Shown here piece after piece: positions 35,325-44,349 of a DNA stretch of 64,000 nt. A program made the translations under genes and the position numbers. How positions within the stretch are numbered: position 1 is the first letter of the stretch; the number at the start of each line of letters is the position of its first letter. Source of the DNA: Arcicella sp034519515 (GTDB lineage: Bacteria; Bacteroidota; Bacteroidia; Cytophagales; Spirosomataceae). The stretch covers positions 1 to 64,000 of the forward strand of contig JAXHOK010000046.1 in the NCBI GenBank assembly GCA_034519515.1, in the 5' to 3' direction. The notes under the pieces are model-generated. The model ran no database searches and had not been told where the DNA came from. It saw nothing but the letters and a program-made list of their open reading frames with translations.

Positions 35325-36431
35325 TTATGCTTCTCCCCAAACTTTAATGGCAGTATTTACTACCAATTCCATCTTTCTCCATTGGTCGTCGTGGGTCATA
35401 TCGTTACCGTGATGGGTTGATGAAAATCCACATTGCGGACTCACACACATTTGTTCAAGCGGCATATATTTGGCGGCTTCATCAATTCGTTTAGCCAAAT
35501 CGTCTATATTTTCTAATTCTTTTAATTTAGAGGATACAATCCCCAAAACTACCATTTTGTCTTTTGGAACAAATCGTAAAGGTGCAAAATCACCCGAACG
35601 TTCGTCGTCATATTCCAAGAAATAAGCGTCCACGTTGATGCTATTAAACAAAATTTCAGCTACGGGTTCATATCCACCCTCGGCAAACCAAGTGCTACGA
35701 TAATTACCACGGCAAAGGTGAACGCCAACGGTTAAATCCGATGGACGGTTATCAATTACGGAGTTAATTAAAGCCGCATAAGTTCTGGGTAATTCGTTGG
35801 GGTCTTCGCCACGTTCTACGGCGGCTGCTCTCATTTTTGGGTCGCAAAGATAGGCCAAGTTTGTATCGTCTAATTGCAAATATCGCAGTCCACCTTTGTA
35901 TAAGTGATCAATTTCTTGTTTATAGGCATTCGCCAAATCATGAAAAAATTCGTCCATATCTGGATATGAATTTATATCAATTGATTTTCTGCCACCCCTA
36001 AAATGCACCATCGTTGGGGAAGGAATTGATACTTTTGGAGTTTGAGTTGTAACGGATTTAAGAAATTCATAATCAGCCATTTGAATGTCTTTTACGTGTT
36101 GTAATTTTCCCGTAACACTCAATTTTGGAGGCGTAAATCCGTCTTCTGCGGCTTTGGCATTGGGGTTCGCATCAATGCCCCCTGTTACAGTTACGCCCGC
36201 TAATTCTTTCAAGAAATCCAAGTGAAAATAATCTCTACGAAACTCGCCATCGGTGATGGATTTCATGCCCGTGGCTTCTAATTTTTTGACGGTTTCAGCA
36301 ATACCAATATTTTCAATTTCACGTAGTTCTTCGGCAGAGATTAATCCATTTTTCCACTTCAAACGGTTCTCTTTAACGGCTGATGTCCTTAATAAACTGC
36401 CAACGTGGTCGGCTCTGAATGGTGGTTTCAT
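35325..36431 (-). CDS. MetE-like (cobalamin-independent methionine synthase C-domain) protein
   Basis: A 368-residue single-barrel protein of the MetE C-terminal domain/YxjG group. It shows RADHVGSLLR, ITDGEFRRDYFHLDF, YLQLDDTNLAYLCD, the zinc-binding VHLCRGNYR (His, Cys) and SPQCGFSSTHHGND (Cys). The N-terminal half of true methionine synthase is absent. These proteins transfer methyl or alkyl groups to thiols. Standing at the end of an aromatic catabolic run, it could serve methionine salvage or accept methyl groups from methoxylated substrates; the second idea is only an inference. Confidence 0.88.
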   Translation of the reverse strand: MKPPFRADHVGSLLRTSAVKENRLKWKNGLISAEELREIENIGIAETVKKLEATGMKSITDGEFRRDYFHLDFLKELAGVTVTGGIDANPNAKAAEDGFTPPKLSVTGKLQHVKDIQMADYEFLKSVTTQTPKVSIPSPTMVHFRGGRKSIDINSYPDMDEFFHDLANAYKQEIDHLYKGGLRYLQLDDTNLAYLCDPKMRAAAVERGEDPNELPRTYAALINSVIDNRPSDLTVGVHLCRGNYRSTWFAEGGYEPVAEILFNSINVDAYFLEYDDERSGDFAPLRFVPKDKMVVLGIVSSKLKELENIDDLAKRIDEAAKYMPLEQMCVSPQCGFSSTHHGNDMTHDDQWRKMELVVNTAIKVWGEA

Positions 36432-36466
36432 ATTTTGTTAATTTGGATATTTCTAACATTATTAAT

Positions 36467-37222
36467 TTACTCAATAATGGCAACTGCCCGAGTCCAACCC
36501 GCACTTGCCCCTTTGATTTTAGCAGGAAAACAAGCCACCTTGAAGCCATAAGGTGGTAATTGATCAAGATTTGCGAGTTTTTCTATCTGGCAATATTCCT
36601 TTTCAATACCCACATAATGTGCTTGCCAAATAACTCCTGGACGTGGATTTGCCTTATAATCTGCCGCTTGAATATGAAGCGGAATATCCCAACCCCAACC
36701 ATCGGTTCCCATCACTTTTATGCCTTGATCAATGAGCCAGTGCGTAGCCTTTGCCGATGCTCCTACGTGGATTTTCACAAACTCAGGGTCATGAATCCGC
36801 TTGTCGGCATCGCAGCGAATTAGCACAATATCGAATGGTTTAAGCGTGTAATTTATTGCTGCTAATTTTTCGATTAAATCCTCAGCTTCAAACATATAGC
36901 CATCGGGTTTATCGGTAAAATCAAGCACAACGCCATCATGAAAAAACCAATCCAAAGGCATTTCATCAATCGTTCTTGATGGTTTGCCTTCGCAAGTTGG
37001 ATAGTAATGATAAGGGGCATCTACGTGCGTACCACAATGAGACGTAACAGTGAGGGTTTCACCAGCAGGACCATTATCGTTGATAAAACAGTCGGTCATG
37101 CCCCCAAAGAGCATTGCACCGATTTTTTTTGCCCCGTCTTTGTGTCCCTCATACTCAATTTTGGTTGTCATCGGTTCTTTGATTTCTTCCGAAATTGTTA
37201 CTGAAATATCTATGATTTTCAT
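36467..37222 (-). CDS. cyclase family hydrolase (kynurenine-formamidase fold)
   Basis: A 251-residue PF04199 protein. The family metal motif H-x-G-T-H-x-D-x-P-x-H is at residues 62-72 (SHCGTHVDAPYH). Members include arylformamidase, isatin hydrolase and polyketide cyclases. There is no signal peptide, and the N-terminus MKIIDISVTISEEI is a normal start. In this position it probably hydrolyses or isomerises a ring-derived intermediate. It is 35 bases upstream of the MetE-like gene on the same strand. Confidence 0.88.
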   Translation of the reverse strand: MKIIDISVTISEEIKEPMTTKIEYEGHKDGAKKIGAMLFGGMTDCFINDNGPAGETLTVTSHCGTHVDAPYHYYPTCEGKPSRTIDEMPLDWFFHDGVVLDFTDKPDGYMFEAEDLIEKLAAINYTLKPFDIVLIRCDADKRIHDPEFVKIHVGASAKATHWLIDQGIKVMGTDGWGWDIPLHIQAADYKANPRPGVIWQAHYVGIEKEYCQIEKLANLDQLPPYGFKVACFPAKIKGASAGWTRAVAIIE

Positions 37223-37295
37223 ACTGTTGTTGTTAAAAAAAATGATTTAAATTTTTCCATTGCTAATATTACAGCTTATAAACAGGATTGATTTT

Positions 37296-39560
37296 CTACT
37301 TCTTATATTTCAAAACTCGGGCGTCTTTAATTACGCCCTTGAAGTTCAAGCCGAAACCGAAATCGTAGGTATTGCCTTCGGTATCTTTGTGGCAAGCCAT
37401 GTCATAAGGCAAGTCTTCGGCTTGTTTTTCCACGATGCTCATATTGAGTGGCATTTGCATGGGTAAAAGTGCCGATGGCTCCGATTTACCCGCAATGGTT
37501 TCAATGATGGCTTGGTCTTGCACGCCAAAACTCAATAAAATTGCCGATGCCGAGGGTTCGATTTCAGAAAAAATCATTGGGTTTGTTGTGTTTATCACCA
37601 CCACAACTGGCTTGTTTTTCATCTTGGCTTTTGTATCAACCACCAATTTCATATCGGTAATATTGGGGGTTTTGGCGGTTTTACCTTTGTAAGTTCGATT
37701 AGTAAAACTTTCCAAAATATCTCCCCCCGCAATACTTACCTCACGGGCATCGGTAGCCGTATAATCGTTGTATTGTAAACTGATTGGCACATAACCATTT
37801 CCACCATTTTTAGTATATTCCTTATCATAACCAATCGAAGCCTTGGGGTTTTCGATGAAAACTATCGCAAAATCTGCTTCATCGGCGTTGTCAGTTACGT
37901 TAAATTGCTTCTTCACGATTTCCATGTTTACTGGATAATCTTCCGAAGCGGGCGTTTCCATTCCCAAGAAATTTCGACTGGCTGGCACAAAACGTTTTGG
38001 CACATAAACCGTCTTTTTAGTATTAACTGGCAAGGCATTTGCCTGATTTTTAAGCATCACGATAGATTTCAACTGGGCTTCGTACCCCGCTTTCATATAT
38101 TCGGGTTTACCCACGATAGTTTTTGTTTCTTCGGTATTCAAGTATGGGTTTTCAAAAACGCCAACCCTGAAAATATTTTTCAATAATCTGACCGCTGATT
38201 GCTCCATTCTGGCTCTCATTTTGGCTTCGCCAAATTCTTTAACACCCATTTGATAAGCTTCCACAACAGGCTGCACAAGGTTATTACCTCCATATTGGTC
38301 CACTCCCGCCATCAGGGCTTTGTAATGAAGCTCAGGTATCGAAAGATTTTCGACCCCCCAAGATTTTCCATCCAAAAAAGAATCCATCACTTTATGCTGG
38401 CCAACCACCGACCAATCGGTACAAACAACTCCATCATAGCCATATTTTTTGCGAAGTAGGTCAGTGATGATGTATTTGTTGTAATTATTGGCTACGTTTT
38501 CATTGTTTTTCTTGTCCTGATTCCACGAAATGGTGTAATAAGGCATAATTGCCGAAGCCATTTTGGTTTTTCCTCTTAGCTTGAATGCCCCCTGCGTGAA
38601 GGGAATCATGTGAGCATCAAAGTTATTACCTGGATAAACCGCAAATTTTCCGTTGGCGTAATGGGCATCTCGTCCCGCTTCACCAGCACCACCACCAGGC
38701 CAATGTTTCACCATGGCGTTCACACTTTTTGCCCCCCAAACGCTCGACTGAAAACCATCGCAATAGGCTTGCCCCATTGCTGCCGAAAGCCAAGGACTTT
38801 CGCCAAATGTGCCATTGAAACGTCCCCAACGTGGTTCTGTGGCAATATCTACTTGTGGTGAAAGAGCCGTTGTGATGCCCAAAGCACGGTATTCGGCGGC
38901 AGCAATTTTACCAAATTTTTCGGTTAAGGCTGGGTTAAAAGTAGCTGCCATGCCCAATGAACTGGGCCACATCGAGATTTCTCCCCCTGCGGCAGCATCA
39001 AATTCGGCTTTTGCTTTTGTACCATGACGTGGGTCGGAACTATTATTAGCAGGAATCCCCAAAGCTATTCCCTCGCAAAAAGCCTGCAATTTATTGTTCC
39101 ATTTGGCGGCAATTTCGGGTGTTTGTACGGTGGTGAGCAACACGTGGCGAAGGTTATCTTCTGCCAAAAATTTCTTCTGTTGGTCAGTTAAATCTGATGG
39201 GTCTGTTTCGCCAGCTTTAAAAGGTTTACCACCATAAGTTCCAGCAAAATAACCACCCGCACGAGCAGGAATTGATTGATGCGAAGAGTAAAGCATCAAT
39301 CCCGCAATTTGTTCAATGCTTAGTTTTGACGCTAAATCTTTGGCACGAATATTATCAGCCAATCGCCAATCTTCGTATTTATCCAATTTGCCATTTTTGT
39401 TAAGGTCTTTGAAGGATAAACCGTTGATTGTCAATATTTTTATGCCAGAATTTGGGGTATAAACAATGGTTTTCCCTCCTTTATTTTGAAGGGTTTTAAC
39501 ATCCTGGGCTTGCAAAACGGTTGCCAAAAGCATTAAACTCAATATTAATAAATTTCTCAT
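37296..39560 (-). CDS. exported GH3 beta-glucosidase
   Basis: A 754-residue glycoside hydrolase family 3 enzyme with a signal peptide (cleavage near ATVLQAQD). An EF-hand-like loop DLNKNGKLDKYED lies at residues 52-64. The substrate-binding KHWPGGG is at 285-291 and the catalytic nucleophile is D382 in GVVCTDWSVV. The C-terminal half has the alpha/beta sandwich and fibronectin-like region. It would release glucose or xylose from O-glycosides in the periplasm. It is unusual that no SusC/SusD pair accompanies it; the neighbours are aromatic-ring enzymes, so the substrates may be aryl glycosides. Confidence 0.93.
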   Translation of the reverse strand: MRNLLILSLMLLATVLQAQDVKTLQNKGGKTIVYTPNSGIKILTINGLSFKDLNKNGKLDKYEDWRLADNIRAKDLASKLSIEQIAGLMLYSSHQSIPARAGGYFAGTYGGKPFKAGETDPSDLTDQQKKFLAEDNLRHVLLTTVQTPEIAAKWNNKLQAFCEGIALGIPANNSSDPRHGTKAKAEFDAAAGGEISMWPSSLGMAATFNPALTEKFGKIAAAEYRALGITTALSPQVDIATEPRWGRFNGTFGESPWLSAAMGQAYCDGFQSSVWGAKSVNAMVKHWPGGGAGEAGRDAHYANGKFAVYPGNNFDAHMIPFTQGAFKLRGKTKMASAIMPYYTISWNQDKKNNENVANNYNKYIITDLLRKKYGYDGVVCTDWSVVGQHKVMDSFLDGKSWGVENLSIPELHYKALMAGVDQYGGNNLVQPVVEAYQMGVKEFGEAKMRARMEQSAVRLLKNIFRVGVFENPYLNTEETKTIVGKPEYMKAGYEAQLKSIVMLKNQANALPVNTKKTVYVPKRFVPASRNFLGMETPASEDYPVNMEIVKKQFNVTDNADEADFAIVFIENPKASIGYDKEYTKNGGNGYVPISLQYNDYTATDAREVSIAGGDILESFTNRTYKGKTAKTPNITDMKLVVDTKAKMKNKPVVVVINTTNPMIFSEIEPSASAILLSFGVQDQAIIETIAGKSEPSALLPMQMPLNMSIVEKQAEDLPYDMACHKDTEGNTYDFGFGLNFKGVIKDARVLKYKK

Positions 39561-39570
39561 TTATTGTTTT

Positions 39571-40524
39571 TTAGATAACCGTATTTCTTAAAATTCCAAT
39601 TCCTTCAATTTCCAATTCTACTACATCACCAGGTTCTAAGGGACGATGCACTGAAAAGTTATTTTCGATTAAACTTCCCCAACCCACTGTGCCAGAACCC
39701 AATATATCGCCAGGCATGATGTTTACGCCATTTTCGGAGGCTCTTTCGAGCATTTGACCGAAGGTGTGATGAACTGTTTTGTAATTACCTTCACAAATGG
39801 TTACGCCGTTAATTCTTGAAGTCATTTTTACGTCAAATCTTACATCCTGCACTGTCGGAACTTTTAATGGAGTTTCAAAATAACTTTCCGAAAAAGGTAC
39901 CTCATATTGTTCAAATTCATCGGCAGTAACGATACAAGGACCAAAAGCATTAGCAAAATCTTTGCCTTTGTGCGGTCCAAGTGGAATGGTCATTTCTACT
40001 TTTTGGGTTGCTCGTGCCGTCCAATCATTGAAAACGGTATAACCAAAGATGTAATTTTTGGCATCTTCTTTTTTTATATCAGAGCCTTTTTTACCAATGA
40101 TACAAGCGATTTCAAGCTCAATATCGAGCTTGGTTTCGTTGGCTGGTCTTTTGATTTCATCATTTGGACCAAACACATTGTGGTGATTGGTGAAATAGAA
40201 AATCGGCATTTCATACCACGCTTCGCCAACGGTATGCCCAAACGAACGAGAAGCATTGAGCATGTGCATTTCAAAACCAATATAATCACGAATGCTTCGA
40301 GGGTTTGGTAGCGGTGCCAAAAGTTGGATTTCTGCCAACTTATAATGTGGCTGAACATTGCCCAAGGCTTTAATAACATCGAAATATTCTTCGTGATTAT
40401 CAATAAAAGAAAGCATATCAGTCGGTAGTTTTTCGCTTGCCAATTGCATATCCACTACGCTATCTCCTTGAAGCCAACCGATTCGGCTTTGTTTTTCTTT
40501 ATTTAAAAATGTTATTAATTTCAT
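39571..40524 (-). CDS. fumarylacetoacetate hydrolase family protein
   Basis: A 317-residue FAH-fold enzyme that hydrolyses a C-C bond in an acylpyruvate-like ring-cleavage product. The metal-binding carboxylates are in LDIELEIACIIGKKG (two Glu) and VFNDWTARA (Asp), with the HHTFGQMLERASEN segment and GSGTVGWGSL. The N-terminus has the FAH_N-type domain (about residues 1-75). It ends 10 bases before the GH3 start and is preceded by the FAD monooxygenase, consistent with a ring-opening pathway. Confidence 0.92.
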   Translation of the reverse strand: MKLITFLNKEKQSRIGWLQGDSVVDMQLASEKLPTDMLSFIDNHEEYFDVIKALGNVQPHYKLAEIQLLAPLPNPRSIRDYIGFEMHMLNASRSFGHTVGEAWYEMPIFYFTNHHNVFGPNDEIKRPANETKLDIELEIACIIGKKGSDIKKEDAKNYIFGYTVFNDWTARATQKVEMTIPLGPHKGKDFANAFGPCIVTADEFEQYEVPFSESYFETPLKVPTVQDVRFDVKMTSRINGVTICEGNYKTVHHTFGQMLERASENGVNIMPGDILGSGTVGWGSLIENNFSVHRPLEPGDVVELEIEGIGILRNTVI

Positions 40525-40530
40525 TCTTTT

Positions 40531-40605
40531 GATTTACGATTTATTCGATTTACAATTTACGGATTCAACTGCTCGAGGATTCGAATTCGTAATCCGTAAA
40601 TCATA
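40531..40605. repeat. TTTACGA-type intergenic palindrome, copy A
   Basis: GATTTACGATTTATTCGATT and its neighbours pair with TCGTAATCCGTAAATCAT. It lies in the FAH/monooxygenase gap. Same family as 41,766-41,847 and 42,981-43,143. Confidence 0.7.
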
Positions 40606-40626
40606 ATTAAAATCCCAAATTGACCC

Positions 40627-41756
40627 TTATATTTCCTCCGTCAATCTCATGCCCGTTTTGCCCATGAGCATACCCGCATTGGCACCTTCTGGTAGTGGCT
40701 GGTCGGTGTATTCCAATAATTCCCACGCACCCAAGGTTTCAGAAACGTCCACCACCATTTTACAACGGTCGTAGCGGCGTGCCATATATCGTTCAAAACT
40801 CTCCGTTATTGAACCTTCCTTTTGTAATTCTTCCACCAAAACAACGGCATCTTCTATTGCCAAGGCAGCTCCCGAACCCAACTGTGGAATGGTTGTGTGA
40901 GCAGCATCACCCAAAACTACTACGCTATTTTTATACCAAGGTGCTGGCATATTGAGGGTTTCAAGGCTACGATAGTTGACTAATTTAGCATCAACAACTT
41001 GCGGAATTAGCTCCTGCACCATCGGAATTGGATACTGAGACATATATCCTTTTAGTTTTTCAACCAATTGGTCTTCGGGAATAGTTGGATCGTCGCCTTC
41101 GGCAGAATTTAAGAAAATATAACACAAATCAGCGGTCATTGGAATGATGCCAATTTTATGCTTTTTATTGAAGTAAATATAGCCCGTGTCTAAATCAGCG
41201 GGACGCTTAAAGGCATACCGCCAAACCGAAAGCCCTACATATTTTGATTTGAAATCACCAAAGATAAGTTTCCGTACCTTCGAGTTTGTACCATCAGCCG
41301 CAACCACAACATCATAACTGCCCGATGTGCCATCGCTAAATTTAACATGTGCTACATCAGGCTGATTATCAATAGTATTCCACTGTTACACCCATACGGT
41401 AACTCAATGCCTATTTTTTGTGCTTCTGCCAATAAAACTTCGTGCAAAATTCTGCGTGAAATACCGTTGTGACTCGGAAAACGGCCAATTGGTGGAGTTC
41501 CTGCCTCGCCGATTTGAACACCGTGGGGCAAGCATAATTTCACTTTTCCATAGGGCGAACCTCTCCGCATGGCTTCGTCGGCTACACCAATGGCATCCAA
41601 GGCTCTTAGGGCATTAGCTTGTTGAATAATTCCTACACCATAAACGTTAAATGTGTTGTGTAATTCGATAACATCGACTTCAAAACCTGCTTTTTTTAAG
41701 CCAATAGCAACTGATTGTCCGCCGATTCCAGCACCGACAACTAATATTTTTTTCAT
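40627..41756 (-). CDS. FAD-dependent aromatic monooxygenase (frame broken near 41,375 and 41,400)
   Basis: Flavoprotein of the p-hydroxybenzoate-hydroxylase/UbiH family. The FAD-binding GxGxxG is in ILVVGAGIGGQSVAIGLKKA; after the breaks come DVVVAADGTNSKVRKLIFG (the conserved DG motif) and VVLGDAAHTTIPQLGSGAALA (GDAAH). The sequence needs two one-base shifts: ELPY joins MGVTVEYY around 41,395-41,402, which joins TIDNQPDVAHVKFSDG around 41,372-41,380. Restored, it is about 375 residues and complete. Both lesions fall in 30 bases, so either a locally poor consensus or a decayed gene. It would hydroxylate a phenolic ring for the ring-cleavage enzymes beside it. Confidence 0.82.
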
Positions 41757-41765
41757 ACAGTTTTT

Positions 41766-41847
41766 AGTTTACGAATTACGATTTTATGATTTACGATTAA
41801 TCTAAAACGATTAGCACACATTCGTAAATCGTCATTCGTAAATCACA
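41766..41847. repeat. TTTACGA-type intergenic palindrome, copy B
   Basis: GTTTACGAATTACGATTTTA at the left and TTCGTAAATCGTCATTCGTA at the right are inverted relatives. It lies between the alpha/beta-hydrolase and the monooxygenase genes. Confidence 0.75.
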
Positions 41848-41854
41848 TATCATT

Positions 41855-42970
41855 TTATTCCTTTATCTTCTTGGCAATCCAATCGTACATATCCAAAGTT
41901 GGCATAAAGTCATCAACTTGGCAATGTTGAGAGCCACTTTCGCCTGCGGGTACGATTTTCATTTCGTGTTCACAAGTTAAATGTTTTTCGAGATTGATGG
42001 CGTGTTCCACAAAATTTTGTTGGTCGCCCCCCCCGTGCATGATGAAAGTAGGCATTGAAATTTGTTCGGCCACACCGTTTTCGAGTGTAAATCCTTTCAG
42101 TTTTTCTAACACTTCCTCATACGAATTGGCATCCATGATGTGCATCACAATTTCTGCCAGAGGGTGCTTGGCAGTTCGTCCAGCCCAAACCGAATAATAA
42201 GAATATACTGCTCCAAAAATCATACAAACCTTGAAACGAGGCTCAAAAGCGGCACAACGAGCCGCCATATAACCACCCATCGAAACACCCGCTATGCCGA
42301 TGCGTGTGGTATCAACTTCGTCTTGTAGGTTTGCCACCACATATTCATAAACTGCCGTTCCTGCCACATTATAATCATGGCGAGAATGAATGTGATTTAA
42401 ACGCAAAGCCGCTCCTTGACCTGGTCCATCAACTGCCAAAAGGGCAATTCCTCTTTCGTTAAGGTGATTGCCGATACCAAAATAAAGCTCTTCGGCAAGG
42501 CTATCAAGCCCACCAAACATCACCATTACAGGTGGATTTTTTACCCCAGCTGGCTTAAACAAATAAGCTGGCAGGAATGAACCCTCGAAGGGTACTTCGA
42601 TTTGAAGCGGTTTTTCGTCAAAATATTTTAATGACCTGATAAACGCTTCTCGTGCTTTTGTGTAGGTTGGTAATTTCGCTTCATTTTGAAGATTCATGAA
42701 AAATTCTGCCGTACGCAAATAATTGAATGCTCTCAAATAAGTGCGTCTGGCAGATACTGGGGCATCTTTTTGCTCAAAATCCTCAGCCAAAGCAAAAACC
42801 TCATCGCCTTTTTTAAGCCATTCTAAATTAAAAGAATCCCGATTGTCAGGGTCGATTTTACTGGCAACTTCTATGATTTCAGCAAATTCACCACCGCCAT
42901 AATGGGCTTGGGTCAATGCTCTATTTACTTGATAGGAGGGCATATATTTGCCCGGATAAAAATGCCACAT
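41855..42970 (-). CDS. alpha/beta hydrolase, 2,6-dihydroxypseudooxynicotine-hydrolase-like
   Basis: A 371-residue protein with a helical N-terminal domain (about residues 1-120) and a C-terminal alpha/beta-hydrolase core. The triad is S230 in GIAGVSMGGYMA, D316 in HGGGDQQNF and H349 in GSQHCQVDD; DGPGQG at 181-186 is typical of this subfamily. Characterised relatives break an aryl-ketone C-C bond, as in 2,6-dihydroxypseudooxynicotine hydrolase. In this cluster it could split an acylphenol such as a dihydrochalcone or a ring-fission product. That assignment is inference from family and neighbours. Confidence 0.85.
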   Translation of the reverse strand: MWHFYPGKYMPSYQVNRALTQAHYGGGEFAEIIEVASKIDPDNRDSFNLEWLKKGDEVFALAEDFEQKDAPVSARRTYLRAFNYLRTAEFFMNLQNEAKLPTYTKAREAFIRSLKYFDEKPLQIEVPFEGSFLPAYLFKPAGVKNPPVMVMFGGLDSLAEELYFGIGNHLNERGIALLAVDGPGQGAALRLNHIHSRHDYNVAGTAVYEYVVANLQDEVDTTRIGIAGVSMGGYMAARCAAFEPRFKVCMIFGAVYSYYSVWAGRTAKHPLAEIVMHIMDANSYEEVLEKLKGFTLENGVAEQISMPTFIMHGGGDQQNFVEHAINLEKHLTCEHEMKIVPAGESGSQHCQVDDFMPTLDMYDWIAKKIKE

Positions 42971-42980
42971 TTTGATTTTC

Positions 42981-43143
42981 GATTTACGAATGACGATTTA
43001 CGAATTGTTTCTAAATTGATAAGTTACGATATCAGTCGAATTTAATTGTAAATAAATAATCAGATTAAACTTTAAGATTTTAAAAATCACGGGGTACATT
43101 CGACGAGGAGAAACAAAAATTCGTAAATCGTCATTCGTAAATC
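42981..43143. repeat. TTTACGA-type element with long terminal inverted repeats, copy C
   Basis: A 163-base MITE-like unit. The left end GATTTACGAATGACGATTTA continues into CGAATTGTTTCT and is repeated inverted at 43,110-43,143, over 30 bases with few mismatches. The inner sequence is AT-rich and non-coding. It fills the gap between the dioxygenase and hydrolase genes. Confidence 0.85.
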
Positions 43144-43151
43144 CGCAATCG

Positions 43152-44142
43152 TTAAACGTCTGCTGGTTTTACTACGCCGTCGGTTAAGCCGAGTTTTTTA
43201 CCTTTTGCCATTTCAGCAAATGGATTAGCGGTTCCCCATGCATCATTTGGATTATCTTTTAGGTAATGAACATCTAAATGATCAGGTGCAAAAACCAGTC
43301 TTGCACAAGCATAATATTCAAACAATACTCCGCTACCTGGGTCGATGATATAAATAAAGAAACCTTCATCAGCTTTGTGGCGAGTTGGGGCTCCCATTAC
43401 ACTTTTGTAACCTTTTTCTATGAAATAATCTAAGGCAATCAAGACTTCTTCACGGCTATCTACATTCCAACAAATGTGGTTTAAAACGCCTTCGTTTTCA
43501 CCAATATTTGGGTCGGTAAATATGGCAATATCGTGCGAAAGATTCCCGATGGTATGCAAGTCCACCAATTGGTGGTATATCGTCAGCAATTCTGATTTCA
43601 TCGGGATTTTTAAATCCCATATTTTTCCAGAATTCTTTTTCATTAGCATACTTTCCTTTGGCAACCATATATGTTACGTGGTCGAAACGACGAGGGTTGG
43701 CTCCTAATTTACGATTACTTGCGTAGCGGTCGGCATAAATACTGCCACGCTCGCCAGTTTCACGCAACCAAACAACATCCCAAAAAACTTCATGAGTATG
43801 ACCATCGGGTGATTGAAAACGGTAGGCTTTCCCATGACCTAAATCACCTTCTACCCATCCACGACCTGCACCAATACTTTCTAAATAGGCTACACACTCT
43901 TCTAAGGCTTCAGGGCTATCTGCTCTCCAACCTATGTGTCCGAGTCCAGATTTTTCACTTTTGGTAAGCTTAAGCGTATGATGAAAATAATCACCCCAAG
44001 CTCTAAGATATACAGAATTTTCGTCGGTACCAGTTTCGTCCAGACCAACTACGTCTCTGAAAAATTCTACTGATTTAGCCAAATCGGTCGTCAATACTTC
44101 AACGTGGGCCATTTGGGAAAGAAAATGCGGGTTTTTTGCCAT
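43152..44142 (-). CDS. type I extradiol (VOC) ring-cleavage dioxygenase, frame broken near 43,560
   Basis: Two-domain vicinal-oxygen-chelate dioxygenase of the catechol 2,3-dioxygenase/DHBD family. The N-terminal domain is MAHVEVLTTDLAKSVEFFRDVVGLDE; the catalytic domain holds the Fe(II) ligands His in RRFDHVTYMVA, His in LNHICWNVD and Glu in VLFEYYACAR. The frame shifts by one base around 43,555-43,568 (IADDIPPIGG joins LHTIGNLSHDIAIF). Restored, it is about 325 residues with all ligands present, so a sequencing error is likely. It would open a catechol-type ring and leads the minus-strand run toward hydrolase, monooxygenase and FAH genes. Confidence 0.85.
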
Positions 44143-44176
44143 AATATATTTAGTAAAATTCTTTTATTTAGTAATA

Positions 44177-44184
44177 CAAAACTA
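44177..44184 (-). promoter_or_regulatory. Bacteroidota -7 box before the extradiol dioxygenase gene
   Basis: TAGTTTTG on the minus strand fits the TAnnTTTG consensus, 35 bases before the ATG. The same box with the same flanks (TTAGTTTTGTAT) precedes the TonB receptor at 52,417-52,424. A clear -33 TTG is not seen. Confidence 0.5.
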
Positions 44185-44349
44185 ATACACAGATTGCATG
44201 TTTTATTAATCCATTTTAATCCAAAAATATTCTTTATCAATCATAAATTTTAGATAAGACTAATAAAATACTTTTTTATATTCTAATTAAATGCTATTTG
44301 TAATTGCATTTTCAAATTTTAAAATACGTAATTATTTAAAAAGATAAAT

